Assembly: GCA_903928745.1 (NCBI GenBank)
Contig: CAIYRR010000069.1
Coordinates: 1-42,867, forward strand
DNA length: 42,867 bases
From: an uncultured Actinomycetes bacterium
GTDB taxonomy: Bacteria; Actinomycetota; Actinomycetes; Nanopelagicales; Nanopelagicaceae
Direction of reading: 5' to 3'
The notes under the pieces are model-generated. The model was not told where the DNA came from, did not search any database, and saw only the letters and a program-made list of their open reading frames with translations. Position numbers and translations under genes: made by a program. Shown one piece after another: positions 18,603-26,921 of this stretch (its first letter is position 1; each line of letters opens with the position of its first letter).

Positions 18603-19154
18603 TTAGGAGTAAATGTGCTTAGCTAAAACGCCAACAAAGGGTAGGTTGCGATATTTCTCGTTGTAATCAAGTCCGTAGCCCACAACGAAATCAGATGGAA
18701 TTTCAAATCCAACATACTTCACAGGCACTTCGACTTTAGCAGCATCTGGTTTGCGCAAGATCGCAAGAATCTCAACACTCTTTGCTCCACGCGATTCGAG
18801 GTTGGACTTAAGCCATGAAAGAGTTAAACCTGAATCAACGATGTCTTCAACGATAAGAACCTCACGCCCAGTGATATCGCGATCAAGATCTTTCAAAATG
18901 CGTACGACGCCACTTGATTTGGTTCCGGAACCGTAAGAAGAAACAGCCATCCAATCCATTTCAACATGTTGCTGCAGTGCACGAGCCAAATCAGCCATTG
19001 CCATCACTGCACCTTTAAGCACACCAACTAATAAGAGATCACGATCTGCATAATCTGCATCGATACGCGCAGCTAATTCTTTAATTTTTGCTTGAAGGTC
19101 TTCTTCGGTCACGATGACGCGTTCTACGTCGTTGCCAATTGCTGAAAGATCCAC
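18603..19154 (-). CDS. hpt: Hypoxanthine-guanine phosphoribosyltransferase
   Basis: This purine salvage enzyme converts hypoxanthine or guanine plus PRPP to IMP or GMP; 183 aa. It shows [20 protein letters not shown], the flexible-loop SSYG (about 73-76), the PRPP-binding [14 protein letters not shown] (about 99-112), and [23 protein letters not shown] near the end. The start is GTG (19152-19154) with GAGG about 6 nt upstream. It lies 15 bp after tilS. The tilS-hpt-ftsH order is widely conserved. Confidence 0.95.
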   Translation of the reverse strand: MDLSAIGNDVERVIVTEEDLQAKIKELAARIDADYADRDLLLVGVLKGAVMAMADLARALQQHVEMDWMAVSSYGSGTKSSGVVRILKDLDRDITGREVLIVEDIVDSGLTLSWLKSNLESRGAKSVEILAILRKPDAAKVEVPVKYVGFEIPSDFVVGYGLDYNEKYRNLPFVGVLAKHIYS

Positions 19155-19169
19155 GGTGCCTCGCTGCTC

Positions 19170-20150
19170 TTAAGTCGGGTCGGATGATGGGGCTAAGAGC
19201 GAAAGTCTGCCCGATAATCGCGCAACCTTCACACCGCCCGGAAGGCTAGAGGCTCCCTGACCATGCCAAGAGGTGACCAAAGCCTCAATAGTGCTCACAT
19301 GATCGGCGCTAATTGAGCCTGAAGGGGCGCCTGCCGCATAAATGGCCAGACGGATAATTCGGGTGCGGACGGCTTTTGGGAGTTTCTCCAAGAGGGAAAT
19401 ATCCAGCGAACTTGGATCCATCGCAGAATATTCACGCCAGGCCCAATCATCGAGGGCATCGGCATCATCTCGAAGAAGATCAGCGCTGCGAGCCAGGGCG
19501 TGAGAAACGCCAGGCCCTAGTGAATCTTCAAGGATGGGCAAAAGTGTGTGGCGCACGCGAACGCGTAAATAAGCCTCGTCAATATTCTGAGGATCATCCC
19601 AAGGGGTAAGTCCTACTTCAGCGCAGGCAGAAATGGTTTCTGCGCGAGTGATGCCCAGCAAAGGGCGCGAATAGATGCCATTGTCCTTAGCCATTCCTGA
19701 AAGCGAACGCGCTCCCGAACCCCGTGCAAGTCCAAGTAAAACTCCTTCGGCTTGGTCATCGAGTGTGTGACCTAGAAATACTTTTGTCGCACCATACTTC
19801 TCCGCCATTGCATCCAGTGCTTCGTATCTGGCCCGACGAGCCGATGCTTCCATGCCATCGGTTAAATCAACCGTGACCGGCAGATTTTCACATTTCTCGA
19901 TTCCAAAACCCAACATTTGTTGAATCACTTTGGCAGCCTGTAAATCCGACCCCGCCTGCAGTTGATGATTGATCGTTACGCCAATTACATCAATGACTAA
20001 CTTCTTTGCTTCGATAGCAATTGCATAACTCATGGCCAAAGAATCTGCGCCACCAGAACAGGCAACAATTATTTTCTCGCCCGGTGCACACTTGATTAAT
20101 TCGCTTCGCACAGCGCTACGGATTCCCACCATCGCGCTATTCGCCATCAT
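19170..20150 (-). CDS. tilS: tRNA(Ile)-lysidine synthase TilS
   Basis: It converts the wobble C of the AUA-reading tRNA-Ile to lysidine using ATP and lysine. The N-terminal PP-loop is clear (IIVACSGGADSLAMSYA), with FLGHTLDDQAEGVLLGLARGSG and the PLLGITRAE segment. The C-terminal part is short, as in actinobacterial TilS. A longer reading begins at a TTG (20177) inside the upstream nlpC gene. I chose ATG 20148-20150 (326 aa), 10 bp after the nlpC stop. No Shine-Dalgarno is visible, but TAGTCT lies 7 nt upstream. The exact start is uncertain. Confidence 0.92.
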   Translation of the reverse strand: MMANSAMVGIRSAVRSELIKCAPGEKIIVACSGGADSLAMSYAIAIEAKKLVIDVIGVTINHQLQAGSDLQAAKVIQQMLGFGIEKCENLPVTVDLTDGMEASARRARYEALDAMAEKYGATKVFLGHTLDDQAEGVLLGLARGSGARSLSGMAKDNGIYSRPLLGITRAETISACAEVGLTPWDDPQNIDEAYLRVRVRHTLLPILEDSLGPGVSHALARSADLLRDDADALDDWAWREYSAMDPSSLDISLLEKLPKAVRTRIIRLAIYAAGAPSGSISADHVSTIEALVTSWHGQGASSLPGGVKVARLSGRLSLLAPSSDPT

Positions 20151-20157
20151 GGAGATA

Positions 20158-20163
20158 AGACTA
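20158..20163 (-). promoter_or_regulatory. Possible -10 element for leaderless tilS
   Basis: TAGTCT on the minus strand lies 7 nt upstream of the chosen tilS ATG, straddling the nlpC stop codon. There is no recognisable -35. The call rests on similarity to the TANNNT-N6-8-start arrangement of other genes here. Confidence 0.25.
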
Positions 20164-21363
20164 GACCCGACCGCCAAATGGCATAAGCCCGTTGATGCTG
20201 TACATATTGGAATAAATCAGGCCCTTACTGCGCGAATTTGCTTCCCACATCATTCCATTGCCGGCATAAATCGTAATGTGGTGGATTGACCCAACCGTTC
20301 CATTAAATGAATAAAAGAGAAGGTCTCCGGGCACTAGGTCAGCAAATTTAACGTGCATCGTCGCAACTGAATAAAGGGCCGCGTTCAGGCGATCCCATCC
20401 TGGATACCCAAGACCTGCAGATTTGTAGGCTGCATAAACTAAACCAGAACAGTCATAGGAATTTGGACCTTGCGCGCCCCACACATATGGCTTGCGCGCC
20501 AGAACTTGCTTCTTCGCATATGCGACAGCTTTTATTCGCTGAGCCTCCGTAGATCGAATCGTTGAGCGACCCTTAAATCCGAGATCTGGCCACACTTTCT
20601 TCTGTCCTGGAGTTACTGCTGCCTGATTAGCGTTAGCTTCTTCAAGAAGTGCAAGTTGCCTTTGCTGTTCAAGCGTCGTGCGAACTTTCTTTGCACTTGC
20701 TAATTCCTTCATCAATTTATCTTGAACCTTTTGTAACTTGCTCACTTCAACTTGTTGAGCGGCCTTTGCATCATCGGCAATCTTTTTAGCCGCTGCAACT
20801 TTTTCGGTAGCCACTATCTGAGCGGCCTTTGCATCATCGGCTTGCTTCTTTGCCGCGCGCGCAACAATTTCTGCAGCTTTATATCGATCAAGCGCGGTGG
20901 AGTTATTTGAACCCAGTGTTCCGAGAATTGAAAGTCGATCTGCAAGATCTTGTGGGCCATTTGAACTCAAGAGCGGTTCGATATCTGTGAGTCCTCCACC
21001 CATGATGTAAGCATTGGAGGCAAGTCTTCCGATTACACGATGTGCTGCAGAGACAGCCTCTGAAGTTAATTTCGCATGTGCAGCTGCTGCTGTGGAAACC
21101 TTGATGGCGACACTTAACTCCGCTTGCGCGCGTTGATAAGAAGCTCTCGCGGCGTCAGATTTTGCAGTGAGCGTTCGAAGAGTTTGATTTGCTGCATTAA
21201 GTGTCGCTGCGGCTTTATTGGCTGCGGTTCTCTTTGCTGCTTCTGCTTTTTTTGCCGCTTCAATTTGAGCCAAAGTTGGTTTAGGGGTTTTTGCGTACGC
21301 CGGAGTTGTACTGCAGAGCAATCCTGCAACCATGGCAAAAGCAATCACGCGCGTGCGTCTCAC
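20161..21363 (-). CDS. Secreted NlpC/P60 peptidoglycan endopeptidase with coiled-coil N-terminus
   Basis: This is a probable gamma-D-Glu-meso-DAP type endopeptidase acting in the cell wall. Start choice: GTG 21361-21363 has a perfect AGGAGG 7 nt upstream, whereas an in-frame ATG at 21384 has none. This gives 400 aa with a signal peptide (MRRTRVIAF..., cleavage after PAYA). Residues about 30-250 are Ala/Lys-rich and predicted coiled coil, like RipA/CwlO-type proteins. The C-terminal NlpC/P60 domain has the catalytic Cys in NSYDCSGLVYAAY and His in SIHHITIYAG. It is the first gene of the long minus-strand run. Confidence 0.9.
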   Translation of the reverse strand: MRRTRVIAFAMVAGLLCSTTPAYAKTPKPTLAQIEAAKKAEAAKRTAANKAAATLNAANQTLRTLTAKSDAARASYQRAQAELSVAIKVSTAAAAHAKLTSEAVSAAHRVIGRLASNAYIMGGGLTDIEPLLSSNGPQDLADRLSILGTLGSNNSTALDRYKAAEIVARAAKKQADDAKAAQIVATEKVAAAKKIADDAKAAQQVEVSKLQKVQDKLMKELASAKKVRTTLEQQRQLALLEEANANQAAVTPGQKKVWPDLGFKGRSTIRSTEAQRIKAVAYAKKQVLARKPYVWGAQGPNSYDCSGLVYAAYKSAGLGYPGWDRLNAALYSVATMHVKFADLVPGDLLFYSFNGTVGSIHHITIYAGNGMMWEANSRSKGLIYSNMYSINGLMPFGGRV

Positions 21364-21433
21364 TGGGGAACCTCCTGAGGGCATAATGCTAAATCATTGA
21401 CCTGCAATTAATGAGTAGAAATGGCCCGTGTCT

Positions 21434-22225
21434 TTAGTTGGCCACATCTCTGCGCCTAAATAAAACAGAGATAACTACCACTCCAACAACGAGATAGGCC
21501 GATACCACCCACATTGCATGCGAATACGAAGCGGTGAAATCCCCGCCTGATGACAAAGTTGTGATTAGTTGTCCAGGCATCCATTTCCCAGAATTCTTAA
21601 CTGTTGCGGCAATGATGTTTTCAATAATCAAAAGCCAAGCAACTCCCAAAGAAATAGCTGGAATTGGTGCGCGGAAAACTAAACCAAGAATCATTCCCAC
21701 TGTTCCATATGCAATAACAGAGAGGAAAACATTGATGAATGTATGGATCAATGAAGTCCCTGCATCAGCCGTCGTCCATGCAGTTGTAACAACTTTTGCC
21801 TTACCAGAGAGTCCAAAGGCAAGGGCCGTACTCACTGTGGCGGAGACGATTACCGAGACCAGTGCAAAGGAGCACATTGACAAGAACTTACCTAATAACA
21901 AAGTAAGTCTTTTGGGTTGGCGAACCAATAAATTGCGAAGCGTTCCATGTGTGTATTCCTGCGCAGTTTGAGATGCAAAAACGCAGAGCGCAACTAGACC
22001 AAGTAATCCCGCAGAACTACTAAAACCAATAGTCAGTCCATGAGCAAGCTCAAGAGTTTGACGCGTAACCATTTGTCCTTCACGAGCGTTACCTCGGGCA
22101 GAATCGATGAGTAGGAAAAGTAAGGAGGTAACCAATGCAGTTACTCCAGCCACGGCGCCCATGGTTCCCAGAAAGAGTGTTGGACGGCGAAGTTTGCGCC
22201 ATTCGGCAAAGAAAACGCGAATCAT
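21434..22225 (-). CDS. ABC-2 type transporter permease
   Basis: The protein is 263 aa with about six hydrophobic segments (17-40, 71-86, 110-135, 160-185, 190-208 and 235-255). The pattern of an N-terminal helix, a long loop and TQEYTHGTLRNLLVRQPKR is characteristic of ABC-2 permeases that partner single-domain ATPases. Its start overlaps the ATPase gene stop by 4 bp, so the two are coupled. The substrate is unknown. Such pairs export drugs, peptides or lipids, or maintain the envelope. It contains a W-x-L-x motif-rich C-terminal half but no family-specific signature that I recognise. Confidence 0.85.
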   Translation of the reverse strand: MIRVFFAEWRKLRRPTLFLGTMGAVAGVTALVTSLLFLLIDSARGNAREGQMVTRQTLELAHGLTIGFSSSAGLLGLVALCVFASQTAQEYTHGTLRNLLVRQPKRLTLLLGKFLSMCSFALVSVIVSATVSTALAFGLSGKAKVVTTAWTTADAGTSLIHTFINVFLSVIAYGTVGMILGLVFRAPIPAISLGVAWLLIIENIIAATVKNSGKWMPGQLITTLSSGGDFTASYSHAMWVVSAYLVVGVVVISVLFRRRDVAN

Positions 22226-23145
22226 TCTGAGTCCCCCGTCATTTCAAAGAAGGTTTCTTCCAGTGAAGGCAATACCGGTGCAAGTTGCGACAAAATTATT
22301 CCTGCATCGAATGCCATCTTGTTAAGAATCGGTGCCCACTCTGTTGGTCCAAGAATGTGTGCAGCATCTTCGATAATTGTTCCTTCATGTCCTGCGTTGT
22401 GTGCAATCTCTAGTAACTTCTTGAGATCTTGCGAATCCAAACTCTTGGCAATAATTGTTGGTTGTTGACGCAGCAATAGATCTTGAGTTTTGCCAGCAAA
22501 TATGACTTCACCTTTGCGCAACATCACTAATGAATCACTAATCACTTCAATTTCAGAAAGTAAGTGTGAGGAAACAAAAACAGTGGTTCCCTCATTTGCG
22601 AGTTCACGTAGTAATTCGCGAATCTCCTGTATGCCTGCAGGATCGAGTCCATTTGTTGGTTCATCGAGCATCAACAAATGTGGACTTGGTAATAACGCAG
22701 CTGCAATACCAAGTCGTTGCTTCATTCCGAGTGAATATGTTTTATATTTTGAATCTCCGCGATCACCAAGACCGACGCGATTGAGCAAACCTTGAACCAT
22801 GTCGGTGTCATATCCGCCGAGAGTTGCGAGCACTCTTAAGTTCTCCGCACCAGACAAAGCGGGATAAAACGCTGGCCCTTCAATCATTGCGCCTACTCGA
22901 TGGAGATAACGCTCTGGATGATTAATTGGTTGACCCAAGATCGTGCCACTTCCACCGGTTGGGGTGATTAAACCCAACAACATTCGCATAGTTGTGGTCT
23001 TGCCAGAGCCGTTAGGGCCAACGAAGCCACAAACGGTGCCGAGTGGAACTTCGAAATTCGCATGCGAAACAGCTGGTCTTTCACCATAGATCTTGGTGAG
23101 GTCTTTAACTGAAATCGCCAGCTCAGGATTTGTTTGAGTAGACAT
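22222..23145 (-). CDS. ABC transporter ATP-binding protein (ABC-2 exporter type)
   Basis: The ATPase of the two-gene exporter is 307 aa. Walker A GPNGSGKTTTMRMLLGL (about 39-55), the Q-loop near GAMIEGPAFYPALSG, signature YSLGMKQRLGIAAALL and Walker B LLMLDEPTNGLDP are all intact, with the switch His in SSHLL. The C-terminal 80 residues form the extension common in BcrA/NatA-type ATPases. The ATG at 23143-23145 is divergent from metZ with only 22 bp between the two start codons. TAAGGT 6 nt upstream could serve as an SD (AAGGTG) or as the -10 of a leaderless mRNA. Confidence 0.92.
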   Translation of the reverse strand: MSTQTNPELAISVKDLTKIYGERPAVSHANFEVPLGTVCGFVGPNGSGKTTTMRMLLGLITPTGGSGTILGQPINHPERYLHRVGAMIEGPAFYPALSGAENLRVLATLGGYDTDMVQGLLNRVGLGDRGDSKYKTYSLGMKQRLGIAAALLPSPHLLMLDEPTNGLDPAGIQEIRELLRELANEGTTVFVSSHLLSEIEVISDSLVMLRKGEVIFAGKTQDLLLRQQPTIIAKSLDSQDLKKLLEIAHNAGHEGTIIEDAAHILGPTEWAPILNKMAFDAGIILSQLAPVLPSLEETFFEMTGDSE

Positions 23146-23161
23146 GTTCGCACCTTACACT
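23134..23161 (+). promoter_or_regulatory. Putative leaderless metZ promoter inside a divergent start region
   Basis: TTGAGT (23134-23139), a 16-bp spacer and TACACT (23156-23161) are followed by 6 nt and the metZ ATG at 23168. On the opposite strand TAAGGT (23152-23157) sits 6 nt before the ABC ATPase ATG, so the two -10-like elements overlap by 2 bp. The -35 of metZ lies inside the ATPase coding region. Confidence 0.45.
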
Positions 23162-23167
23162 TGCCAC

Positions 23168-24385
23168 ATGAGTAAACGCCCCTGGGGTTATCAACCTCAG
23201 AACCAACGCCCCGAACCATCTTGGGAGTTGCACCCTGACACGCATGCAATACGCACGGGTTTGGCTCGTTCGGGCTTTGGGGAAACATCTGAGGCGCTTT
23301 ATCTCAACAGTGGATTTACCTATTCAAGCGCCGAACAAGCGGAATCTTCTTTCGCTGAAGAAACAGATCACTTTCTTTATGGACGTTTCGCAAACCCAAC
23401 AATTTCAATGTTTGAGCAACGCCTCGCCGCAATCGAAGGCGCGGAGTTATGCGTCGGTACAGGTTCTGGCATGTCTGCAATGTTTGCCTCCATTGCATGT
23501 CTCGTTAAAGCCGGAGATCACATCGTCGCTTCTGCCTCAATGTTTAGCTCTTGCTATGTAGTCCTTATGGAAATCCTTCCAAAGTGGGGAATCACCACCG
23601 AACTCGTTAAAGGTAATGACCCAGATGTTTGGGCAAAAGCGCTTTCCAAACCAACGAAAGTTGTTTTCTTGGAAACACCAAGTAATCCAATGTTAGATGT
23701 TGTCGATATTCGAATGGTCAGCGAATTGGCACACAAAGTTGGTGCGACAGTGATCATCGACAATGTGATGGCTTCTCCTGTATTACAAAAGCCACTCGAA
23801 CACGGCGCAGATGTGGTTATGTACTCTGCAACCAAACATATCGACGGCCAAGGTCGCGTTCTGGCTGGAGCGATCTTGGGAAGTGCCGCCTACATCAAAG
23901 AACAACTCAATCCTTTTATCCGCCATACCGGACCATCTCTGAGTCCTTTCAATGCGTGGGTTCTCGTTAAATCATTAGAAACGATGAGTATGCGCGTCGA
24001 GCGCATGAATACCAGCGCACAGTTAATTGCTGAATTCCTAGAAACGCGTCCTGAAATCAAATCAGTTCGTTATCCCGGCTTGAAATCCCACCCAGGTTAT
24101 GCGGTTTCTCAAAAGCAGATGGATGGTGGCGGATCTACCATTGGAATCGAATTTGCGGGAAAACGCGCTGAAACATTTGCCTTCATGAATGCACTGCGAG
24201 TTATAGACATTTCCAATAACTTGGGTGATAGCAAATCGCTTATTACGCACCCTGCATCAAGTACGCATAGGCGTTTAGCCCCTGAAGTCCAAGCTGAAAT
24301 GGGAATTACTGAGTCAGTGTTAAGACTTTCTGTTGGACTCGAACATCCTGCAGATCTACTGAGGGATATTGAACAAGCGCTTTAA
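23168..24385 (+). CDS. metZ: O-succinylhomoserine sulfhydrylase MetZ (PLP-dependent Cys/Met metabolism family)
   Basis: It probably makes homocysteine from activated homoserine and sulfide, feeding methionine synthesis. From ATG 23168 it is 405 aa. It has the Cys/Met PLP-family features YGRFANPTISMFEQRLAAIEG, GTGSGMSAMFASI, FLETPSNPMLDVVD, and the PLP lysine in YSATKHIDGQGRVLAG (the HIDGQGR form is typical of MetZ), followed by RHTGPSLSPFNAWVLVKSLET. An in-frame upstream start at 23144 would run into the divergent ATPase start, so I rejected it. It converges on ctaB with a shared TTAA (24382-24385). Cystathionine gamma-synthase is the alternative but less likely. Confidence 0.9.
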   Translation: MSKRPWGYQPQNQRPEPSWELHPDTHAIRTGLARSGFGETSEALYLNSGFTYSSAEQAESSFAEETDHFLYGRFANPTISMFEQRLAAIEGAELCVGTGSGMSAMFASIACLVKAGDHIVASASMFSSCYVVLMEILPKWGITTELVKGNDPDVWAKALSKPTKVVFLETPSNPMLDVVDIRMVSELAHKVGATVIIDNVMASPVLQKPLEHGADVVMYSATKHIDGQGRVLAGAILGSAAYIKEQLNPFIRHTGPSLSPFNAWVLVKSLETMSMRVERMNTSAQLIAEFLETRPEIKSVRYPGLKSHPGYAVSQKQMDGGGSTIGIEFAGKRAETFAFMNALRVIDISNNLGDSKSLITHPASSTHRRLAPEVQAEMGITESVLRLSVGLEHPADLLRDIEQAL

Positions 24386-25275
24386 ATTACGAGTTGAGCC
24401 ACAACTAAAAGCAATGAATACAAACTCAAATACGTAATGGACCAATGAAAGATTTTTCCGGCAGTTTTTGCATATGAGTCTGAATTATCTCGCAATTGCA
24501 GGAGTTGATAAGCAAATACCAATCCGAGTGCAATCGTAATGATTAGGGCCCAAAGTGGAAGTTTTGCTGTCTCAATTAATACGACCGATGAAATGATCAT
24601 CGCAATTGTGTGAAACCACATTTCAACTCGGACGCGGGCCCTTGTTGCAACGACAGGAAGCATAGGAACACCAGCTGCTGCATAGTCATCTTTATATTTG
24701 ATTGCCAGAGCCCAAAAATGTGGTGGTGTCCAAAAGAAAATTACTAAGAAAAATGCGAGCGCGGACACTGACAATGAGTTTGTAATTGCTGCCCATCCGA
24801 TGAAAACAGGCATACATCCCGCTGCTCCACCCCACACAATATTTTGTGCAGTCCGGCGCTTTAGCCCCATTGTGTAAACAAGAACGTAAAATGCAATCGC
24901 TACAAGAGTTAACAACGTAGCCATCGGCGTTGTGAAAAACCAAAAGATGATGAGAGAAAGCAAACCAATTGCAGTTGCAAATATTGTTGCTTCTTTCTTA
25001 TTAAGAACTCCAGTAACAAGTGGGCGTTTTGCGGTTCGCGCCATTAATTTATCTAAATCATTTTCAATAACCATATTGAATGCATTTGCCGACCCTGCAG
25101 CTAAGGTTCCGCCACCAATTGCAGCCAGTGTTACACCCCAACCAGGTAATCCTTTTTGGGCCAAGACCATCGCGGGCAAAGTTGAGATCAATAAAAGCTC
25201 GACAACCCTCAATTTCATGAGATCTATGTATCCACGGGCTTGTTCGCGCATGGGAGCACGCGTGGGGATTGTCAT
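24382..25275 (-). CDS. ctaB: Protoheme IX farnesyltransferase CtaB (heme O synthase)
   Basis: This UbiA-family enzyme adds a farnesyl group to heme B, giving heme O, the precursor of heme A used by aa3-type oxidases such as those at 34483-42560. It is 297 aa with about eight or nine membrane helices. The first Asp-rich site is NMVIENDLDKLMARTAKRPL and the second is YKDDYAAAGVPMLPV. The HFWALAIKYKDD loop is typical of CtaB. The start has no Shine-Dalgarno but a TAATCT element 6 nt upstream. It lies away from the oxidase cassettes. Confidence 0.95.
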   Translation of the reverse strand: MTIPTRAPMREQARGYIDLMKLRVVELLLISTLPAMVLAQKGLPGWGVTLAAIGGGTLAAGSANAFNMVIENDLDKLMARTAKRPLVTGVLNKKEATIFATAIGLLSLIIFWFFTTPMATLLTLVAIAFYVLVYTMGLKRRTAQNIVWGGAAGCMPVFIGWAAITNSLSVSALAFFLVIFFWTPPHFWALAIKYKDDYAAAGVPMLPVVATRARVRVEMWFHTIAMIISSVVLIETAKLPLWALIITIALGLVFAYQLLQLRDNSDSYAKTAGKIFHWSITYLSLYSLLLVVAQLVI

Positions 25276-25281
25276 TGGGCA

Positions 25282-25301
25282 AGATTACTCAGCAATGCTG
25301 A
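25282..25301 (-). promoter_or_regulatory. Putative leaderless ctaB promoter with adjoining palindrome
   Basis: TAATCT on the minus strand (25282-25287) sits 6 nt before the ctaB ATG. Next to it lies the perfect palindrome TCAGCA-A-TGCTGA (25289-25301), which would fall in the promoter spacer and could be an operator. Confidence 0.4.
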
Positions 25302-25364
25302 ACGCTGTTCCCAGGATCCTCACAGATAGACGGGTTAATTTTCACCTAACGAAAGGGAGTCACC

Positions 25365-25781
25365 ATGACAACGAATACGCCAAAGCCTGAATGGTTTCAG
25401 CTCGCAGATGCCGATAACGAGGGCGCACTAAGCCGCCGTAGCCGGATTACCCGCCGTGGACGCGTTGTGGCCTTGACTGCTCCCCTTCTCCTAGTAGCCA
25501 CCGCCTTTGGCTTTGCCCAAGCATCCGAGCAAGGAAGCACCATTGCCACCCAATCTGTGGCCTCGGCCCCTGTTGCTCAAACTTCTCCTGCTTCGACACC
25601 TGATGTAAGCCAACCAGTGTCCGTAGCGACACACACTGCCTCCCAAAGTTCTTTATCTAAGCCAGCCTCTTCCACTTCACTTGGAGCGCTGAGCGCACCA
25701 AAGGTGAAGATTGCTGCTGGATCCGGCGACGATGGAGAAGGCGATGACGAAGGCGACGATCAAGAAGGCGAAGACGACTAA
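25365..25781 (+). CDS. Membrane-anchored hypothetical protein with Ser/Thr-rich stalk and acidic tail
   Basis: I do not recognise a family. The protein is 138 aa: a charged cytoplasmic N-terminus with an Arg cluster (SRRSRITRRGR, about 23-33), one hydrophobic segment (about 34-52), then a Ser/Thr/Ala/Pro-rich stretch (55-115). It ends in an extremely acidic tail of Asp, Glu and Gly (last ~17 residues). The arrangement suggests a single-pass protein with an extracytoplasmic low-complexity stalk, possibly binding calcium or basic partners (inference). AAAGGGAG lies 5-6 nt before the ATG. The beta-propeller gene starts 18 bp downstream, so the two may work together. Confidence 0.7.
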   Translation: MTTNTPKPEWFQLADADNEGALSRRSRITRRGRVVALTAPLLLVATAFGFAQASEQGSTIATQSVASAPVAQTSPASTPDVSQPVSVATHTASQSSLSKPASSTSLGALSAPKVKIAAGSGDDGEGDDEGDDQEGEDD

Positions 25782-25787
25782 GGAAGA

Positions 25788-25793
25788 TATTCT
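25788..25793 (+). promoter_or_regulatory. Possible -10 element of a leaderless beta-propeller mRNA
   Basis: TATTCT lies 6 nt upstream of the ATG at 25800, in the 18-bp gap after the acidic-tail gene. The AGGGG next to the ATG has no spacing and would be a poor ribosome binding site. Confidence 0.35.
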
Positions 25794-25799
25794 CAGGGG

Positions 25800-26921
25800 A
25801 TGCGACCGCGTCCCTTCATCTTCATGCTTCTGAGCGCCCTTTTATTTGCCGCAAGTTTCACATCTGAATCCAATGCTGATGACACTCTCACCGCAACGAC
25901 TCGTTCAGTAACGACAAGTTCGGTTTCCACAAAACTTGTTCTTGCCAAAACAATTTTTGGCGTGATCACACCGAAGTCTGTCCGTGCTTCAGGAACTGGA
26001 CTCGTCAGCGCACATAACATGATGTATCGCCACTCTGTAACTATTTACGACTCTCACACTCTTGAACTACTCCACACCGTGCCTGACACGGTTGAACTCT
26101 CGAAATTCGGATACACGCAATATTCCGGGAATTACAAAGGTGCGCCGGTTGAGGGGTCATATTCACCCGACGGAAAATATCTTTATGTAACAAATTACGC
26201 GATGTACGGAAAAGGGTTTGACCATGAAGGTCATGACACCTGCAGCCCCGCATCGAAATTTGATCGAAGTTTTCTCTACCGGATTAATCTGACTAGCTAC
26301 GAAATCGACGCGATCTACCAAGTGGGAGTAGTGCCTAAGGTTGTTGAAGTCACGCCAGATAATAAATATCTTCTCGTAACCAATTGGTGTTCCTATGACC
26401 TCACTGTCATTTCTGTAGCAAGTCAAAAAGTTATCAGGACAATTCCTATCGGCGCCTACCCACGAGGCATTGTTGTTTCGAAAGATTCAACGACTGCCTA
26501 CGTTGCACAAATGGGCGGAGCAACTATTCACCAAATCGATTTGAAAACATTCAAAACCAAACTAATTCCGATTGGTGTGAATCCTCGCGCCATCGTTTTA
26601 TCCCCTGACAATACAAAACTCTACGCAACACTCAATCTGTCAGGAAAAGTCACCGCTTACGACCTTCTTAAGCACCGAACAATCGCCACGGTAACAACAG
26701 GCAAAGCAGCTCGAAGTCTTGCAATTTCAAGTGATGGGACAGCCCTATTTGTAGTTAATTTTGAAAGTGGAACAGTTTCAAAGTTAAATGCAGCAAATTT
26801 GAAGATCCTTCAAACTGTAAAAGTCTGTACGCAACCCATCGGTGTTACATACGATTCAACAACAGATAGAACCTGGGTCGCCTGTTATCTAGGACAAATA
26901 AAGGTCTTCAATAACCTCTAA
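25800..26921 (+). CDS. Secreted YncE-like / YVTN-repeat beta-propeller protein
   Basis: The protein is 373 aa with a signal peptide (MRPRPFIFMLLSALLFAAS..., cleavage near SNA-DD). Repeats of the YVTN type are visible: SPDGKYLYVTNYAM, TPDNKYLLVTNWC, SKDSTTAYVAQMG, SPDNTKLYATLNLSG, SSDGTALFVVNFESG and a last one near TYDSTTDRTWVACY, consistent with a seven-bladed propeller. Several Cys residues (CSPASK, NWCSY, KVCTQ, VACYL) could form disulfides. Such proteins are extracytoplasmic binding or scaffold proteins, and no catalytic site is evident. It ends by sharing CTAA (26918-26921) with the convergent carboxypeptidase gene. Confidence 0.8.
   Translation: MRPRPFIFMLLSALLFAASFTSESNADDTLTATTRSVTTSSVSTKLVLAKTIFGVITPKSVRASGTGLVSAHNMMYRHSVTIYDSHTLELLHTVPDTVELSKFGYTQYSGNYKGAPVEGSYSPDGKYLYVTNYAMYGKGFDHEGHDTCSPASKFDRSFLYRINLTSYEIDAIYQVGVVPKVVEVTPDNKYLLVTNWCSYDLTVISVASQKVIRTIPIGAYPRGIVVSKDSTTAYVAQMGGATIHQIDLKTFKTKLIPIGVNPRAIVLSPDNTKLYATLNLSGKVTAYDLLKHRTIATVTTGKAARSLAISSDGTALFVVNFESGTVSKLNAANLKILQTVKVCTQPIGVTYDSTTDRTWVACYLGQIKVFNNL

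Noticed and set aside
21534-21971. 145-codon plus-strand open frame inside the ABC-2 permease gene
   Set aside because: Antisense shadow of a hydrophobic coding region; no start signal.
24932-25390. 152-codon plus-strand open frame reaching from ctaB into the acidic-tail gene
   Set aside because: Most of it is antisense to CtaB and its end is out of frame with the gene at 25365, which has a proper ribosome binding site.
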